From Proteiniphilum sp. UBA5267 (GTDB lineage Bacteria; Bacteroidota; Bacteroidia; Bacteroidales; Dysgonomonadaceae): a stretch of DNA of 64,000 nucleotides. The notes under the pieces are model-generated. The model ran no database searches. It saw only the letters and a program-made list of their open reading frames with translations, and was not told where the DNA came from. The stretch lies in the NCBI GenBank assembly GCA_002411515.1, contig DHTF01000029.1:74987-138986 (forward strand), written 5' to 3'. This document shows positions 55,644 to 64,000 of this stretch, piece after piece (position 1 is the first letter of the stretch; each line of letters opens with the position of its first letter). Made by a program: the position numbers and the translations under genes.

Positions 55644-56657
55644 ATGAAAAAAACAGTTTTGACTACGTTCAGCGTTGTGGCTATCATGGCCATCACAATG
55701 GTTTCCTGTGGCGGAGCCTCCACTCCCAAAGCATCTCTGAAGAATTCAGTAGACAGTGTTTCCTATGCTTATGGAGTAAGCATGGCCGATCAGGGACTGG
55801 TGCAGTTCCTGGAGCAATCGGGGGTATTGGTAAACGCTTCCAACATTGAATATGAATATCAAATGAAGATAGCTGCGGCCGACTCTACGCAAAAAGAGGC
55901 GCTTCAAAAGGAGTTGGCAGCCAAAGTAGACTCAGTGAACAAGATCAATGCACCCAAGCTCAACGACTTTGTCAAGGGTATGATCGAAGGAATGAATCAG
56001 AAAGAGAAGTCGGCTTACGCAAATGGTCTCAGCATCGGTATTCAGTTTTCACAGCAGATGCTTCCCCAATTCAACAGCATGCTTTTCGGTACCGATTCAA
56101 CCAAGAAGGTTAACAATGATCAGATACTGGCCGGCCTTATTTCAGTTTTAAAGAATCAAGAGCTTGCAATTGCAAAAGTGGATGCCAATGCCCTGATTCA
56201 AAGTGAGGTGGAGAAAGCTCAGGCAGCCGAAACAGCACGTCAGGAAGAAAGTGCAAAAGCCCAATATCAAAATGATATCGCAGCAGGAGATGCTTTTATG
56301 GCTGAAAATGCCAAAAAAGAGGGCGTGGTTACTTTGCCCAGCGGTCTGCAGTATGAGATAGTTCGTGCAGGAACAGGAGCTGTTCCTACAGATACCGACA
56401 GGGTGAAAGTGCACTACCACGGTACATTGATCGATGGTACGGTGTTCGATAGCAGCGTAGACCGGGGTGAACCTGCCACATTTGGTGTTACCCAGGTGAT
56501 TGCCGGTTGGACAGAAGCTTTGAAGCTGATGCCTGTTGGTTCAAAGTGGAGATTGTATATTCCTTATAATCTTGCTTACGGTTCTGCCGACAGAGGTACC
56601 ATCAAACCTTTCTCCAATCTTATTTTCGACGTAGAGCTGCTGGGAATAGAGAAGTAA
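55644..56657 (+). CDS. FKBP-type peptidyl-prolyl isomerase lipoprotein (FkpA/Mip-like)
   Basis: A 337-residue lipoprotein with lipobox MVSC (Cys22). An N-terminal domain (VSYAYGVSMADQG) is extended by a ~90-residue insert relative to its cytosolic paralogue. A long charged helix follows (EVEKAQAAETARQEESAKAQY), as in Mip/FkpA stalks, then the C-terminal FKBP domain (YHGTLIDGTVFDSS, GVTQVIAGWTEALKLM). It would assist periplasmic folding. The ATG at 55644 is 79 bp after the paralogue's stop. Confidence 0.92.
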   Translation: MKKTVLTTFSVVAIMAITMVSCGGASTPKASLKNSVDSVSYAYGVSMADQGLVQFLEQSGVLVNASNIEYEYQMKIAAADSTQKEALQKELAAKVDSVNKINAPKLNDFVKGMIEGMNQKEKSAYANGLSIGIQFSQQMLPQFNSMLFGTDSTKKVNNDQILAGLISVLKNQELAIAKVDANALIQSEVEKAQAAETARQEESAKAQYQNDIAAGDAFMAENAKKEGVVTLPSGLQYEIVRAGTGAVPTDTDRVKVHYHGTLIDGTVFDSSVDRGEPATFGVTQVIAGWTEALKLMPVGSKWRLYIPYNLAYGSADRGTIKPFSNLIFDVELLGIEK

Positions 56658-56692
56658 AAGAAAAAGAATCAGCAAACAGGCATGTATTTTAA

Positions 56693-56734
56693 AAAAGAGG
56701 TTGTCTCAAAAATTGTTTTGAGACAGCCTCTTTT
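56693..56734 (+). terminator. Terminator after the FKBP pair; left edge of repeat copy B
   Basis: AAAAGAGG-T-TGTCTCAAAA pairs with TTTTGAGACA-G-CCTCTTTT across a short loop, 36 bp after the stop. The TGTCTCAAAA arm matches the one before repeat copy A. Confidence 0.88.
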
Positions 56735-57053
56735 CAGTTTAATATTTTCCATAGAAGGAGGATTTTCGGAGAGTTTCATCTATCCTTTCCACTATCCGCG
56801 ACACATTGGAGGCATTGATGTCTTCAGGCAACTGGCAAGTTCTCATTGTGAAAGTGAGAACTTGCCGCATTTTTTAACACCCACAAAATACTTACAAAAA
56901 AAAGAACGGGATGTTCTCACTTTCAAACCACGAATTTGCTTCAGGAGGCCACTTTACTGCCCGAGGATATCAGCAGCGAAAAAGTGAAGGAAAGAGAAGT
57001 TGCTCTCCGGGCAGGAGTTGAGGCATCGCAGTCGAAGGCCCCAGGATGTGTAA
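56735..57053. other. Cargo between terminator and repeat core in copy B, with hairpins and a gene-like relic
   Basis: This block of about 320 bp is absent from copy A. It holds a perfect 12-bp hairpin GGCAAGTTCTCA (56834-56845) / TGAGAACTTGCC (56855-56866) followed by GCATTTTTT. A third segment GTTCTCACTTTCA (56913-56925) could pair with TGAAAGTGAGAAC (56849-56861) instead, an attenuator-like arrangement. From about 56936 a forward frame reads LLQEATLLPEDISSEKVKER and continues into the repeat before a stop at about 57090, without an obvious start. Confidence 0.45.
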
Positions 57054-57197
57054 CCCTCCTTTGGCAACCTGAAATACAAAAGAAATAGCTTCTTGCACGG
57101 ATAATAGAAGGGTAATAGAAGGGTAATGGGTCGTTATCTCCTTATACATGTACGGAGGGATAACGGAGGGATAACGGAGGGATAAGGGAGGGATACC
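57054..57197. repeat. Dispersed intergenic repeat, copy B (144 bp)
   Basis: Nearly identical to 6084-6216. The 11-bp length difference is one extra tandem unit: four GGAGGGATAAC-type units here against three in copy A. The near-palindrome CGTTATCTCC...GGAGGGATAACG is kept. Confidence 0.85.
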
Positions 57198-57215
57198 AGC
57201 GAAGTATCAAAGAAT

Positions 57216-57250
57216 GGCCGTCTCATGTTTTATGATAAGACGGCCTCTTT
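57216..57250 (+). terminator. Hairpin at the right edge of repeat copy B
   Basis: GGCCGTCT (57216-57223) pairs with AGACGGCC (57238-57245), followed by TCTTTGTTTT. The loop contains TCATGTTTTATGA; the matching site after copy A carries the reverse complement of this loop. Confidence 0.6.
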
Positions 57251-57348
57251 GTTTTATCTTTAGGTGCTTCTACTCCCATTTAATCTGACTATTTTGCATT
57301 GAATTTGTCGATTTTGTGTTAATAATAAGCGAAAAAGTGGGTAGAATG

Positions 57349-57379
57349 TTGCAAAATGATTGTATAAAAGCTATCTTTG
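57349..57379 (+). promoter_or_regulatory. Promoter of the SusC/SusD operon
   Basis: TTG (57349-57351), a 20-bp spacer and TATCTTTG (57372-57379) fit the Bacteroidetes promoter consensus. It predicts a leader of about 350 bases. A second -7-like TATATTTG at 57570-57577 lies closer to the gene but has no good -33. Confidence 0.6.
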
Positions 57380-57385
57380 CCCTTA

Positions 57386-57736
57386 TATTGAGAAGGAAAG
57401 ATTGTTTAGGTTTATTATTTGTTAAATATAAAGAGGATCAGAGCTGGTTTTTTTTTGCAGTTCTGTAAGCTATAAAGGGATTTTATAATAAAATAGGATA
57501 TATATTACTCAAATTGGCGTTTTTTTGAAAAAAAAAATGCAAAAAAAAAAGTTTTTAAAATAATTGATATATATTTGTGTACTGGAGTCGTTCCTATACA
57601 AATGTTAATTGATTTGAGTTGAATATAGGGAATTTGATTTATTCTGAATGCAATTTTTATGACAAACCACATTCCCCGCTATTTTTGGAATAGAACAATA
57701 TATATAATGAAAGTGATTAATTAAAAAGTAGAGTTT
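57386..57736 (+). other. Long AT-rich 5' leader of the SusC/SusD operon
   Basis: About 350 bases without a gene, very AT-rich, with long A and T tracts around 57520-57560 that could pair. No known riboswitch was recognised and no sigma/anti-sigma genes precede the operon, so control may lie in this leader or in trans. Confidence 0.35.
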
Positions 57737-60700
57737 ATGAAAAGAAAACTAACAATGTTTTTGACCCTGTTCTTTCTTGGGATAGGGATTATATCTGCTC
57801 AGACCCAGGTAAGGGGTATTGTGGTAGACGATGCAGGTGAACCTGTGATTGGTGCAACAATCCAAGTGAAAGGCACATCCCAGGGGACAGTCTCTGATAT
57901 TGATGGTAATTTTTCATTGTCAGCACCTGCAAATGGGACGCTTGTTATTTCATATGTCGGATATGCTGCACAGGAGGTACCTGTAAGTGCAAACGTCAGA
58001 GTCGTCTTAAGCGAAGACACAGAATTACTCGATGAGGTGGTAGTAACCGCATTAGGATTGACAAGAGAAAAGAAGACTTTGGGTTATGGGGTGACATCCG
58101 TTTCCGGTGATGAAATCTCAAATGCTCAGACAGTTAATCCCATGTCTGCCTTGCAAGGTAAGGTGGCTGGATTGGATGTGTCTGCTGCTCCAAATCCTGG
58201 AGGTACACAAAACGTGGCAATACGTGGTTTCAGTTCATTTGGAAATAACCAGCCATTGTACGTTGTTGATGGTGTACCTATCACGAATGCTCAAAACCGC
58301 TCTGGTAGTGATCTGAACTCACAAGTCGATTTTGGTTCAGGTATTAATGCCCTCAACCCAAATGATATCGAGAATATTACTGTATTGAAGGGCTCGGCTG
58401 CTTCTGCTTTATACGGATCTCGCGCAGCCCAAGGTGTCATTATGATCACAACAAAGTCAGGAAAAGATACAAATGGTAAACTAAATATTGCCTACGACGG
58501 AAGTGTAACAGTACAGGAAGTTGGACGTATTCCTACTGAACAGGAGCTGTTTGGACAAGGATGGAGTGGTGATAGAGCGTTAGATGAAAATGGTAACTGG
58601 GGTGCCCGTTTCGATGGCAAAGAACGCGTATGGGGGCATATCGTTGATAATAGCCAACAACTCAAACCATATGTTTATTTAAATAATCGTATTCGTGACT
58701 TTTATGATTACGGTATTGGTTATAATAACGCAGTATCTTTAACAGGTGGAAATGAGAACACTAAATTCCACGCATCTGTATCTCAAAATAGCGTTGATGG
58801 TCCTATTCCAACAGATGATGACTCATACAAACGTTATACAATAGCATCCAATGCCTCACATAAGGCAAATAAATTATTAATAAGCACGTCTATTAATTTT
58901 AGCTCTGAGAAAAATGAAGCGTCTCCCACTGGTCAGGATAATTCAATTTATCGTTCCTTGAACGAAATTGCGACTGACGTTTCAATTGTAGATCTGAAAG
59001 ACCTCAATAATAAGTTTAATAATGTGGATAATTATTTCACTCCTTATGGAATGAATCCTTATCACATTTTGGATATTAAAGAAGCTGTTCAGAATAAGTA
59101 CAAGTTCTTTGGTAAATTTCAATTGGACTATGACTTTTTAGAAAACTTGAAATTGACCTATCGTTTTGGTGGTGATTATGAACAAACAATTGCGGACACT
59201 CATTTTGACGCCATTGTTTTTACTCCAGGCTCACCCAATGATGGTTCTTCTAATGCAAGTCCAGGCTCTTATAATCAAACCAGAAGACAGAGAATTCAAG
59301 TAAACCATGATTTGATTTTAAATTATAATGAAAGATTTGGAGATTTTTCTTTGAATGCAATAGCTGGGGCAAATACAAATGAACAATCCTACAATGCTAT
59401 TGGAGGTGAAATTACTTCGATAGATATACCTGGTTTTTATGACTTTACAAATTCTCTAACTCCTCCAACTGCGTCTCAAGCATCAAGTTTATATCGTTTG
59501 TGGGGTATGTATTTGAATGCTGACCTCGGATTTCGTGACTATCTTTATTTAACCCTTACCGGAAGAAATGATTACTCTTCCACACTACCCAAGGGTAAGA
59601 ACTCATATTTCTATCCGAGTGCTATGTTAAGCTTTATTGCCACGGATTTCTTGAAAACAAGAGATATAGATACTGGGGTTCTTGATTTTGCAAAGATAAG
59701 ATTATCATACGGACGTACAGGTAAGGATGCCGGTTTATATGCAGTTTATGATCGGTTAACAGCCGCTGAAATAACAAATGCCGGATATCCCAGTATTGAT
59801 AATTTAGTTTTTCCTTTAGGTGGTATCAATTCATACACTGTGTCGAATACGGCTGGAAATATCAATTTAGCGCCCGAGTTGACGGATGAATTTGAAGTTG
59901 GTGCAGATCTATCATTCTTTGATCATCGTGTGGGTATGGAGTTTTCATACTACAATAAATTTACGAATGGTTTAATTGCCACCTTACCGATTGACCCTAC
60001 AACTGGATATACCGCACAAGTTGCAAACTTGGGAGATGTTAGAAACCAAGGGGTTGAATTGCTGTTGAATTTTGTTCCGGTTAAAACAGAAGATTTTACA
60101 TGGGATATTTCATACAACTTCACAAAAAACTACAACAAAGTTGAACGATTAGATGTTCCGGAAGTGTTTTTGGGTGGATATGGTGGTATAGGTATTTACG
60201 CTGTTGAGGGAGAGTCTATTGGCCAATTTAAGTCGCAAAAAGCGCTTAAAGTCGAGGTTGATGGAGTTGAAAGTACAGTTGTTGATGGTACAGGTAATCC
60301 CCAACCCACGCCTGATGATGTATTTTTGAATAAAGATATCAATGAGAAATACCGTATGGGTTTAACGAATACCTTTACTTATAAAGGTCTTTCACTCTCA
60401 GGAACATTCGATTTCCGATACGGCGGGTATATCTATAGTTATACAAAAGATTATATGCACTGGGTCGGTAGCGGGCCAGAAACAGTATACAATGATCGTA
60501 ATCCGTTCATCATCCCAAATTCTGTTATTGCAAATGGAGACGGAACGTATCGTGAAAATACTATCCCAGTGGATCCTACTGCACTCCATACATTTTACAG
60601 CAATGGAGGGTTTGATTATACCGATTTTGCAGTTATTGATCGTTCATCCTTAAAGTTGAGAAACGTGAGCTTGGCATATCAATTGCCTCAGCGCTTTGCG

Positions 60701-60892
60701 AAGAGTCTTAAAGTTAATAGTGTGCGAGCTTCATTTACTGCCTCTAATATATTGCTTTGGACACCAGCTGAAAATCAATACATCGATCCGGAAATTACAA
60801 CTTTTGGAAATAATATTGCAGCAAGGTTTGGCGAATTTGGTACGACGCCACCTTATCAGACATATGTATTTGGTTTAAACATTTCATTTTAA
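57737..60892 (+). CDS. SusC/RagA-family TonB-linked outer-membrane transporter
   Basis: A 1051-residue transporter. A signal peptide (MKRKLTMFLTLFFLGIGIISAQ) precedes a carboxypeptidase-regulatory-like domain (about 25-100; GVVVDDAGEPVIGATIQVKG-like). A TonB box region (LLDEVVVTALG), the plug (QPLYVVDGVPI; GSAASALYGSRAAQGVIMITTK) and a 22-strand barrel ending in FGLNISF follow. It imports oligomers captured by its SusD partner. Base composition is clearly more AT-rich than in the first 56 kb. No glycoside hydrolase, peptidase or regulator is in the operon. Confidence 0.96.
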   Translation: MKRKLTMFLTLFFLGIGIISAQTQVRGIVVDDAGEPVIGATIQVKGTSQGTVSDIDGNFSLSAPANGTLVISYVGYAAQEVPVSANVRVVLSEDTELLDEVVVTALGLTREKKTLGYGVTSVSGDEISNAQTVNPMSALQGKVAGLDVSAAPNPGGTQNVAIRGFSSFGNNQPLYVVDGVPITNAQNRSGSDLNSQVDFGSGINALNPNDIENITVLKGSAASALYGSRAAQGVIMITTKSGKDTNGKLNIAYDGSVTVQEVGRIPTEQELFGQGWSGDRALDENGNWGARFDGKERVWGHIVDNSQQLKPYVYLNNRIRDFYDYGIGYNNAVSLTGGNENTKFHASVSQNSVDGPIPTDDDSYKRYTIASNASHKANKLLISTSINFSSEKNEASPTGQDNSIYRSLNEIATDVSIVDLKDLNNKFNNVDNYFTPYGMNPYHILDIKEAVQNKYKFFGKFQLDYDFLENLKLTYRFGGDYEQTIADTHFDAIVFTPGSPNDGSSNASPGSYNQTRRQRIQVNHDLILNYNERFGDFSLNAIAGANTNEQSYNAIGGEITSIDIPGFYDFTNSLTPPTASQASSLYRLWGMYLNADLGFRDYLYLTLTGRNDYSSTLPKGKNSYFYPSAMLSFIATDFLKTRDIDTGVLDFAKIRLSYGRTGKDAGLYAVYDRLTAAEITNAGYPSIDNLVFPLGGINSYTVSNTAGNINLAPELTDEFEVGADLSFFDHRVGMEFSYYNKFTNGLIATLPIDPTTGYTAQVANLGDVRNQGVELLLNFVPVKTEDFTWDISYNFTKNYNKVERLDVPEVFLGGYGGIGIYAVEGESIGQFKSQKALKVEVDGVESTVVDGTGNPQPTPDDVFLNKDINEKYRMGLTNTFTYKGLSLSGTFDFRYGGYIYSYTKDYMHWVGSGPETVYNDRNPFIIPNSVIANGDGTYRENTIPVDPTALHTFYSNGGFDYTDFAVIDRSSLKLRNVSLAYQLPQRFAKSLKVNSVRASFTASNILLWTPAENQYIDPEITTFGNNIAARFGEFGTTPPYQTYVFGLNISF

Positions 60893-60913
60893 TTACCAAT
60901 AAATATTAGAATT

Positions 60914-62422
60914 ATGAAGAGTAAATTATTAATAATATTTTCTGCTACTATCATGTTTTTCACTGCTGTTAGTTGCAGTGACTGGCTTGATGTGAACCAT
61001 GATCCCAATGCATTGGAGCAAATTCCTGATGCCAAAGTTTTGTTACCCGCTGCCGAAATTGGAATTGCAAACAACCTGATGGGATGGGATTTTGGTTTTG
61101 CCGGTGCATTCTGGGTAGAGTATTGGACGCAATCATATACTGCTTCTCAATTTAAAACGTTGACAGAATATCTTCCTCAAGAATTTAACACAACTTACCA
61201 ATCGTTAATGAGAGAACCATTAACTGATTTGAAGCGTATTAAAACGATGACTGCAGAAGATGAAAATAAGGGTTATTATTTTATTGCGGAAGCATTGTCA
61301 ATTTTTACCTGGCAACTAATTACAGATGTCTGGGGAGATATGCCTTATACAGAGGCTTTAAGAGCTGATGAAGGTATTTTGCATCCGGTACAGGACAAAG
61401 GTCAGGATATTTATGCTGATTTAATGACACGTGTCAATGCGTTACTTGCAATTGATTTAAGTGAATCTTCTATAGATTCAAAATTTGATTACATATATGA
61501 AGGAGATCTTGATGAGTGGTATCGATTTGCTAGTTCATTAAAATTAAAACTGATGCTTCGCTTATCAGAAACTCCCCAATATGATAATGCTGCTGTTTTG
61601 AGTTATATCCAAGGAGCAGATTTACTCACAACCAGTGCAAAAATACCTGGATCTGTTTGGGACGATGAAATGGAGGGTAAACGCCATCCGATGAGAGAAT
61701 TTGAAGCCGGAGGAGCAAACTATTTCTCAACGAATGTTATTGCTTCTAAAAATTTCATCGATTACTTAAATATCAATTCAGATCCTCGTTTAGCTAAATT
61801 ATTTACTGGAACCAAGGGTGCGTTTTACGGAGATTTTGATTCAAAAGAAGATTCTGATTCCAATGGTACTACTGATGACAAAGAAACCTACGCAAGAGCT
61901 CTTTTCAAGGGAGACATGGATTTAATGTTGATGTCTGATTGGGAAGTTAACTTTTATATTGCTGAAGTTTATGCACGAGCCCAAAATAGTCAGGCAGAAG
62001 TATTTTATGAAAGAGGTGTAACAGCGTCTTTGAATCAACACGGCATTTCCGATACTGAAATTATTGAAACCGGTTATGCTGCATGGAATAGTGGAACAAT
62101 AGAGCAGAATATCAAGCAGATAGCCATGCAAAAATGGGTCGCAAATGCCAATTATCAACATATTGAGTCTTTCCTGGAAAGAAACAGAACAAAATATCCT
62201 GCAGTAAACGAAATTAATATTGAAGCCAATAGAAAAACAGCATTCGAGAATTTCCCTGTTGGTGACTTAACTATTTCTGTTAAGGGTAGAGCTTTATTGA
62301 ATGGTAATTTACCGGCTTCCCCTTTATATCCCAGTTCTTATATTTTCAGAAATACAAATGCTCCTGATCAAAAAGCAAATGTTGGACAGAAGGTATGGTG
62401 GAATGTAAAGACAGGCAAGTAA
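60914..62422 (+). CDS. SusD/RagB-family substrate-binding lipoprotein
   Basis: A 502-residue surface lipoprotein with lipobox AVSC (Cys21) followed by DWLDVNHDPN, the standard start of the SusD-like_2 type. Helical TPR-like segments follow (WGDMPYTEALRADEGILHPVQDKGQDIYADLM when read in parts). It forms the lid over the SusC barrel, starts 21 bp after it and would bind the transported ligand. Ligand unknown. Confidence 0.94.
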   Translation: MKSKLLIIFSATIMFFTAVSCSDWLDVNHDPNALEQIPDAKVLLPAAEIGIANNLMGWDFGFAGAFWVEYWTQSYTASQFKTLTEYLPQEFNTTYQSLMREPLTDLKRIKTMTAEDENKGYYFIAEALSIFTWQLITDVWGDMPYTEALRADEGILHPVQDKGQDIYADLMTRVNALLAIDLSESSIDSKFDYIYEGDLDEWYRFASSLKLKLMLRLSETPQYDNAAVLSYIQGADLLTTSAKIPGSVWDDEMEGKRHPMREFEAGGANYFSTNVIASKNFIDYLNINSDPRLAKLFTGTKGAFYGDFDSKEDSDSNGTTDDKETYARALFKGDMDLMLMSDWEVNFYIAEVYARAQNSQAEVFYERGVTASLNQHGISDTEIIETGYAAWNSGTIEQNIKQIAMQKWVANANYQHIESFLERNRTKYPAVNEINIEANRKTAFENFPVGDLTISVKGRALLNGNLPASPLYPSSYIFRNTNAPDQKANVGQKVWWNVKTGK

Positions 62423-62451
62423 AACAATAAAAACTTTTTAAAAAAGAGATT

Positions 62452-63117
62452 ATGAAGATATATAAATATAGTTTGATTTTGATTTCCGTTTTATTCCTCT
62501 TTGCTTGCGAAAAGGAAACGGAAGGGATATCCCGTGTCACATTTTATACAGACCTTCAATTAGAAGGTTCTGCAGAAATGTCTGTAAAACAGGGTGAAAC
62601 ATACATTGAACCAGGATACATAGCAATCGAGAACGACGAGGATGTTACTGATAAAGTTCAAGTAAATGGAACTGTTGATACGAGCACTCCTGGAGCATAC
62701 AGGTTATCATATGTAGCTACTAATTTAGACGGCTTTACAAAGACAGTCAATCGTTTAGTAATTGTTGTTCCCGCTGATGCTTCAAATGCAGATGTTACTG
62801 GCACATACAAGGGACAGCGTGTAGGTCGTGCAGAATCGGCAGACGCTTGTGTAATCACCTCTCTTTCTAACGGTGTATTTAAAGCAACCGATTTTTTCGG
62901 TGGTTTTTATAATATAGTAAATGGTTACGGATCTGCATATAGATTGTTGACCTATTTTTATATCACACCAGAAAATGAAGTCGTGGCTTTATCTACGAAT
63001 TCACCTTGGGGTCCCTGGGAAGTGCAAAATGGTTTATACAATCCTGCAACAAATGTATTCACACATGCTACATATCAAGATGGATTTAGTTTTAATGTTA
63101 TTTTAACGAAACAATAA
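62452..63117 (+). CDS. Surface lipoprotein with Ig-like/DUF5011-type domain
   Basis: A 221-residue lipoprotein (lipobox LFAC, Cys19). Residues about 35-105 look like an Ig-like domain of the DUF5011 type (QGETYIEPGYIAIENDEDVT, then PGAYRLSYVATNLDG). The C-terminal half (about 115-221) has a DUF5012/BT_2262-like beta-rich fold. Such proteins are frequent third genes of SusC/SusD operons and may bind the ligand on the cell surface. It starts 29 bp after susD. Confidence 0.75.
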   Translation: MKIYKYSLILISVLFLFACEKETEGISRVTFYTDLQLEGSAEMSVKQGETYIEPGYIAIENDEDVTDKVQVNGTVDTSTPGAYRLSYVATNLDGFTKTVNRLVIVVPADASNADVTGTYKGQRVGRAESADACVITSLSNGVFKATDFFGGFYNIVNGYGSAYRLLTYFYITPENEVVALSTNSPWGPWEVQNGLYNPATNVFTHATYQDGFSFNVILTKQ

Positions 63118-63128
63118 TACGATTAAAT

Positions 63129-63794
63129 ATGAAAAAAATAGGATTATATATCACACTATCCTCACTAATACTGATATTTTCTTCATGTATGAAAGAATTA
63201 GACAGCTGGAACAGTGAAACATTTGAATATTCCGGCCGGTTTATTTATAAACTTATGAGTGAGGATATGCAAGATACGTATGCTGAGGGTAGCGAAATCC
63301 AAATTTACAATACCGCAGACAACGTGCAGAATGTGATTTGGCTGGATGATCATGAAGATATGTTTCCATTGAAAAGTAAATTTCAATTAACAGGTGATGC
63401 TACATCATTTAAATCTTCATCAGACGATTTCGCAACATTGGATAATAACATTTATTCAACTGAAGATTTGCCTTCTCCTGCTCCCACTGCAACAGGTCAA
63501 ACGGTAACGGAGGACGAAAAGTGGTACATAAAAGCAACACTACTTGAGGGAAAAATTATTCCTGGCGCAGCTACAAGCGTCGGTGGAAATGTTTCTGATA
63601 GTTTATATATCAAGATTAAACTTTACAGTGGTACCGCAACATATACAAGTTACGAAATTGCCGAAGCTTTAAGAGCTGATCCAAAAGTTCCTGAATTCAG
63701 ATGGCGCTTTACATCTGCTACACACGATCCTTCTATGGATGAGGTTTATGTAATAGGAGGGTATCGTTATACGGGTATGCCGGAAGATAATTAA
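63129..63794 (+). CDS. Lipid_bd-like (lipocalin-type) SusCD-associated lipoprotein
   Basis: A 221-residue lipoprotein (lipobox FSSC, Cys20) ending DEVYVIGGYRYTGMPEDN. This end and the WYIKATLLEGKIIPGA block resemble the putative lipid-binding/hydrolase family found beside SusC/SusD. It starts 11 bp after the previous gene and is the last gene of the operon. Function is not established. Confidence 0.65.
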   Translation: MKKIGLYITLSSLILIFSSCMKELDSWNSETFEYSGRFIYKLMSEDMQDTYAEGSEIQIYNTADNVQNVIWLDDHEDMFPLKSKFQLTGDATSFKSSSDDFATLDNNIYSTEDLPSPAPTATGQTVTEDEKWYIKATLLEGKIIPGAATSVGGNVSDSLYIKIKLYSGTATYTSYEIAEALRADPKVPEFRWRFTSATHDPSMDEVYVIGGYRYTGMPEDN

Positions 63795-63819
63795 TCCAGC
63801 ATAAAGTTTCAATTAAATG

Positions 63820-63855
63820 TAAGGGTTGTTTTACTTTGGTAAGGCAACCCTTTTT
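63820..63855 (+). terminator. Terminator of the SusC/SusD operon
   Basis: AAGGGTTG (63821-63828) pairs with CAACCCTT (63845-63852) around a loop with inner TTAC/GTAA pairing, followed by Ts, 26 bp after the last stop. Confidence 0.85.
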
Positions 63856-64000
63856 CGTTAATCGTTTTCTTTTTCATTGAAAATGTCTTATTTGAAAATT
63901 AGTCGGAATTCATATACATCAACAATTGTAATTAGGGTCTGCTGAATAATTGATATTTATGCTGAAAATCAGCAAATTAATCGATATAAAATTTGCATAA

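Noticed and set aside
1-64000. CRISPR arrays, tRNA or rRNA genes
   Set aside because: No regularly spaced repeat-spacer pattern, cloverleaf with a GTTCRANNC-type arm, or rRNA segment was found by eye; a covariance-model scan could still find a small RNA.

Overview
This window is from a Bacteroidales bacterium, most likely an anaerobic fermenter of the Dysgonomonadaceae type (Proteiniphilum/Petrimonas/Fermentimonas relatives). Support comes from SusC/SusD pairs, Bacteroidetes-type promoters (-7 motif TAnnTTTG, found upstream of about ten genes here), very sparse Shine-Dalgarno sites, a PPi-type phosphofructokinase, and a complete [FeFe]-hydrogenase locus. The family-level placement is inference. 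No rRNA, tRNA, CRISPR array or intact transposase gene was seen.

Layout. 0-1.4 kb: a truncated TonB-dependent receptor and a His-rich small protein (minus strand). 1.5-3.9 kb: an HD-domain protein, then grpE-dnaJ. 4.1-6.0 kb: a biotin-dependent carboxylase/decarboxylase alpha subunit, followed by copy A of an intergenic repeat. 6.3-12 kb (minus): a MurU-like nucleotidyltransferase, an AmgK-like kinase fused to a RapZ C-terminal domain, NAD synthetase, an exported peptide-deformylase-like protein and a HAD phosphatase. 12-16.2 kb (minus): lysS-gpsA-pgi.

16.6-28.9 kb is a self-contained hydrogen-metabolism island. Six genes encode an apparent redox/H2-sensing module: DRTGG protein, RsbW-like ATPase, degenerate [FeFe]-hydrogenase-like Fe-S protein, second DRTGG protein, PHP phosphoesterase and a second HATPase. 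They are followed by a [2Fe-2S] ferredoxin-like subunit, the NuoF-like HydB, the catalytic HydA and the NuoE-like HydC, an architecture known from electron-bifurcating NADH/ferredoxin hydrogenases. The maturases hydG-hydF-hydE lie convergently on the minus strand. The sensing module is the best candidate in the window for an incompletely described system.

29-41 kb: dapA, an M13 metallopeptidase lipoprotein, riboflavin synthase with a nitroreductase, and an envelope-biogenesis cluster (outer-membrane protein, TPR protein, LptC-like lipoprotein, CNNM/CorC transporter, PpiD/SurA-like foldase). 41.5-47.5 kb: PPi-phosphofructokinase diverging from 2-oxoglutarate dehydrogenase E1 and E2. 47.5-54.9 kb (minus): UvrD/PcrA helicase, a small outer-membrane protein, thymidine kinase, mutS and a sirtuin, with a 211-bp palindromic MITE-like element between mutS and the sirtuin gene. 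55-56.7 kb: two tandem FKBP isomerases, then copy B of the repeat with about 320 bp of extra cargo. 57.7-63.8 kb: an AT-rich SusC/SusD operon with two small lipoproteins and no glycoside hydrolase.
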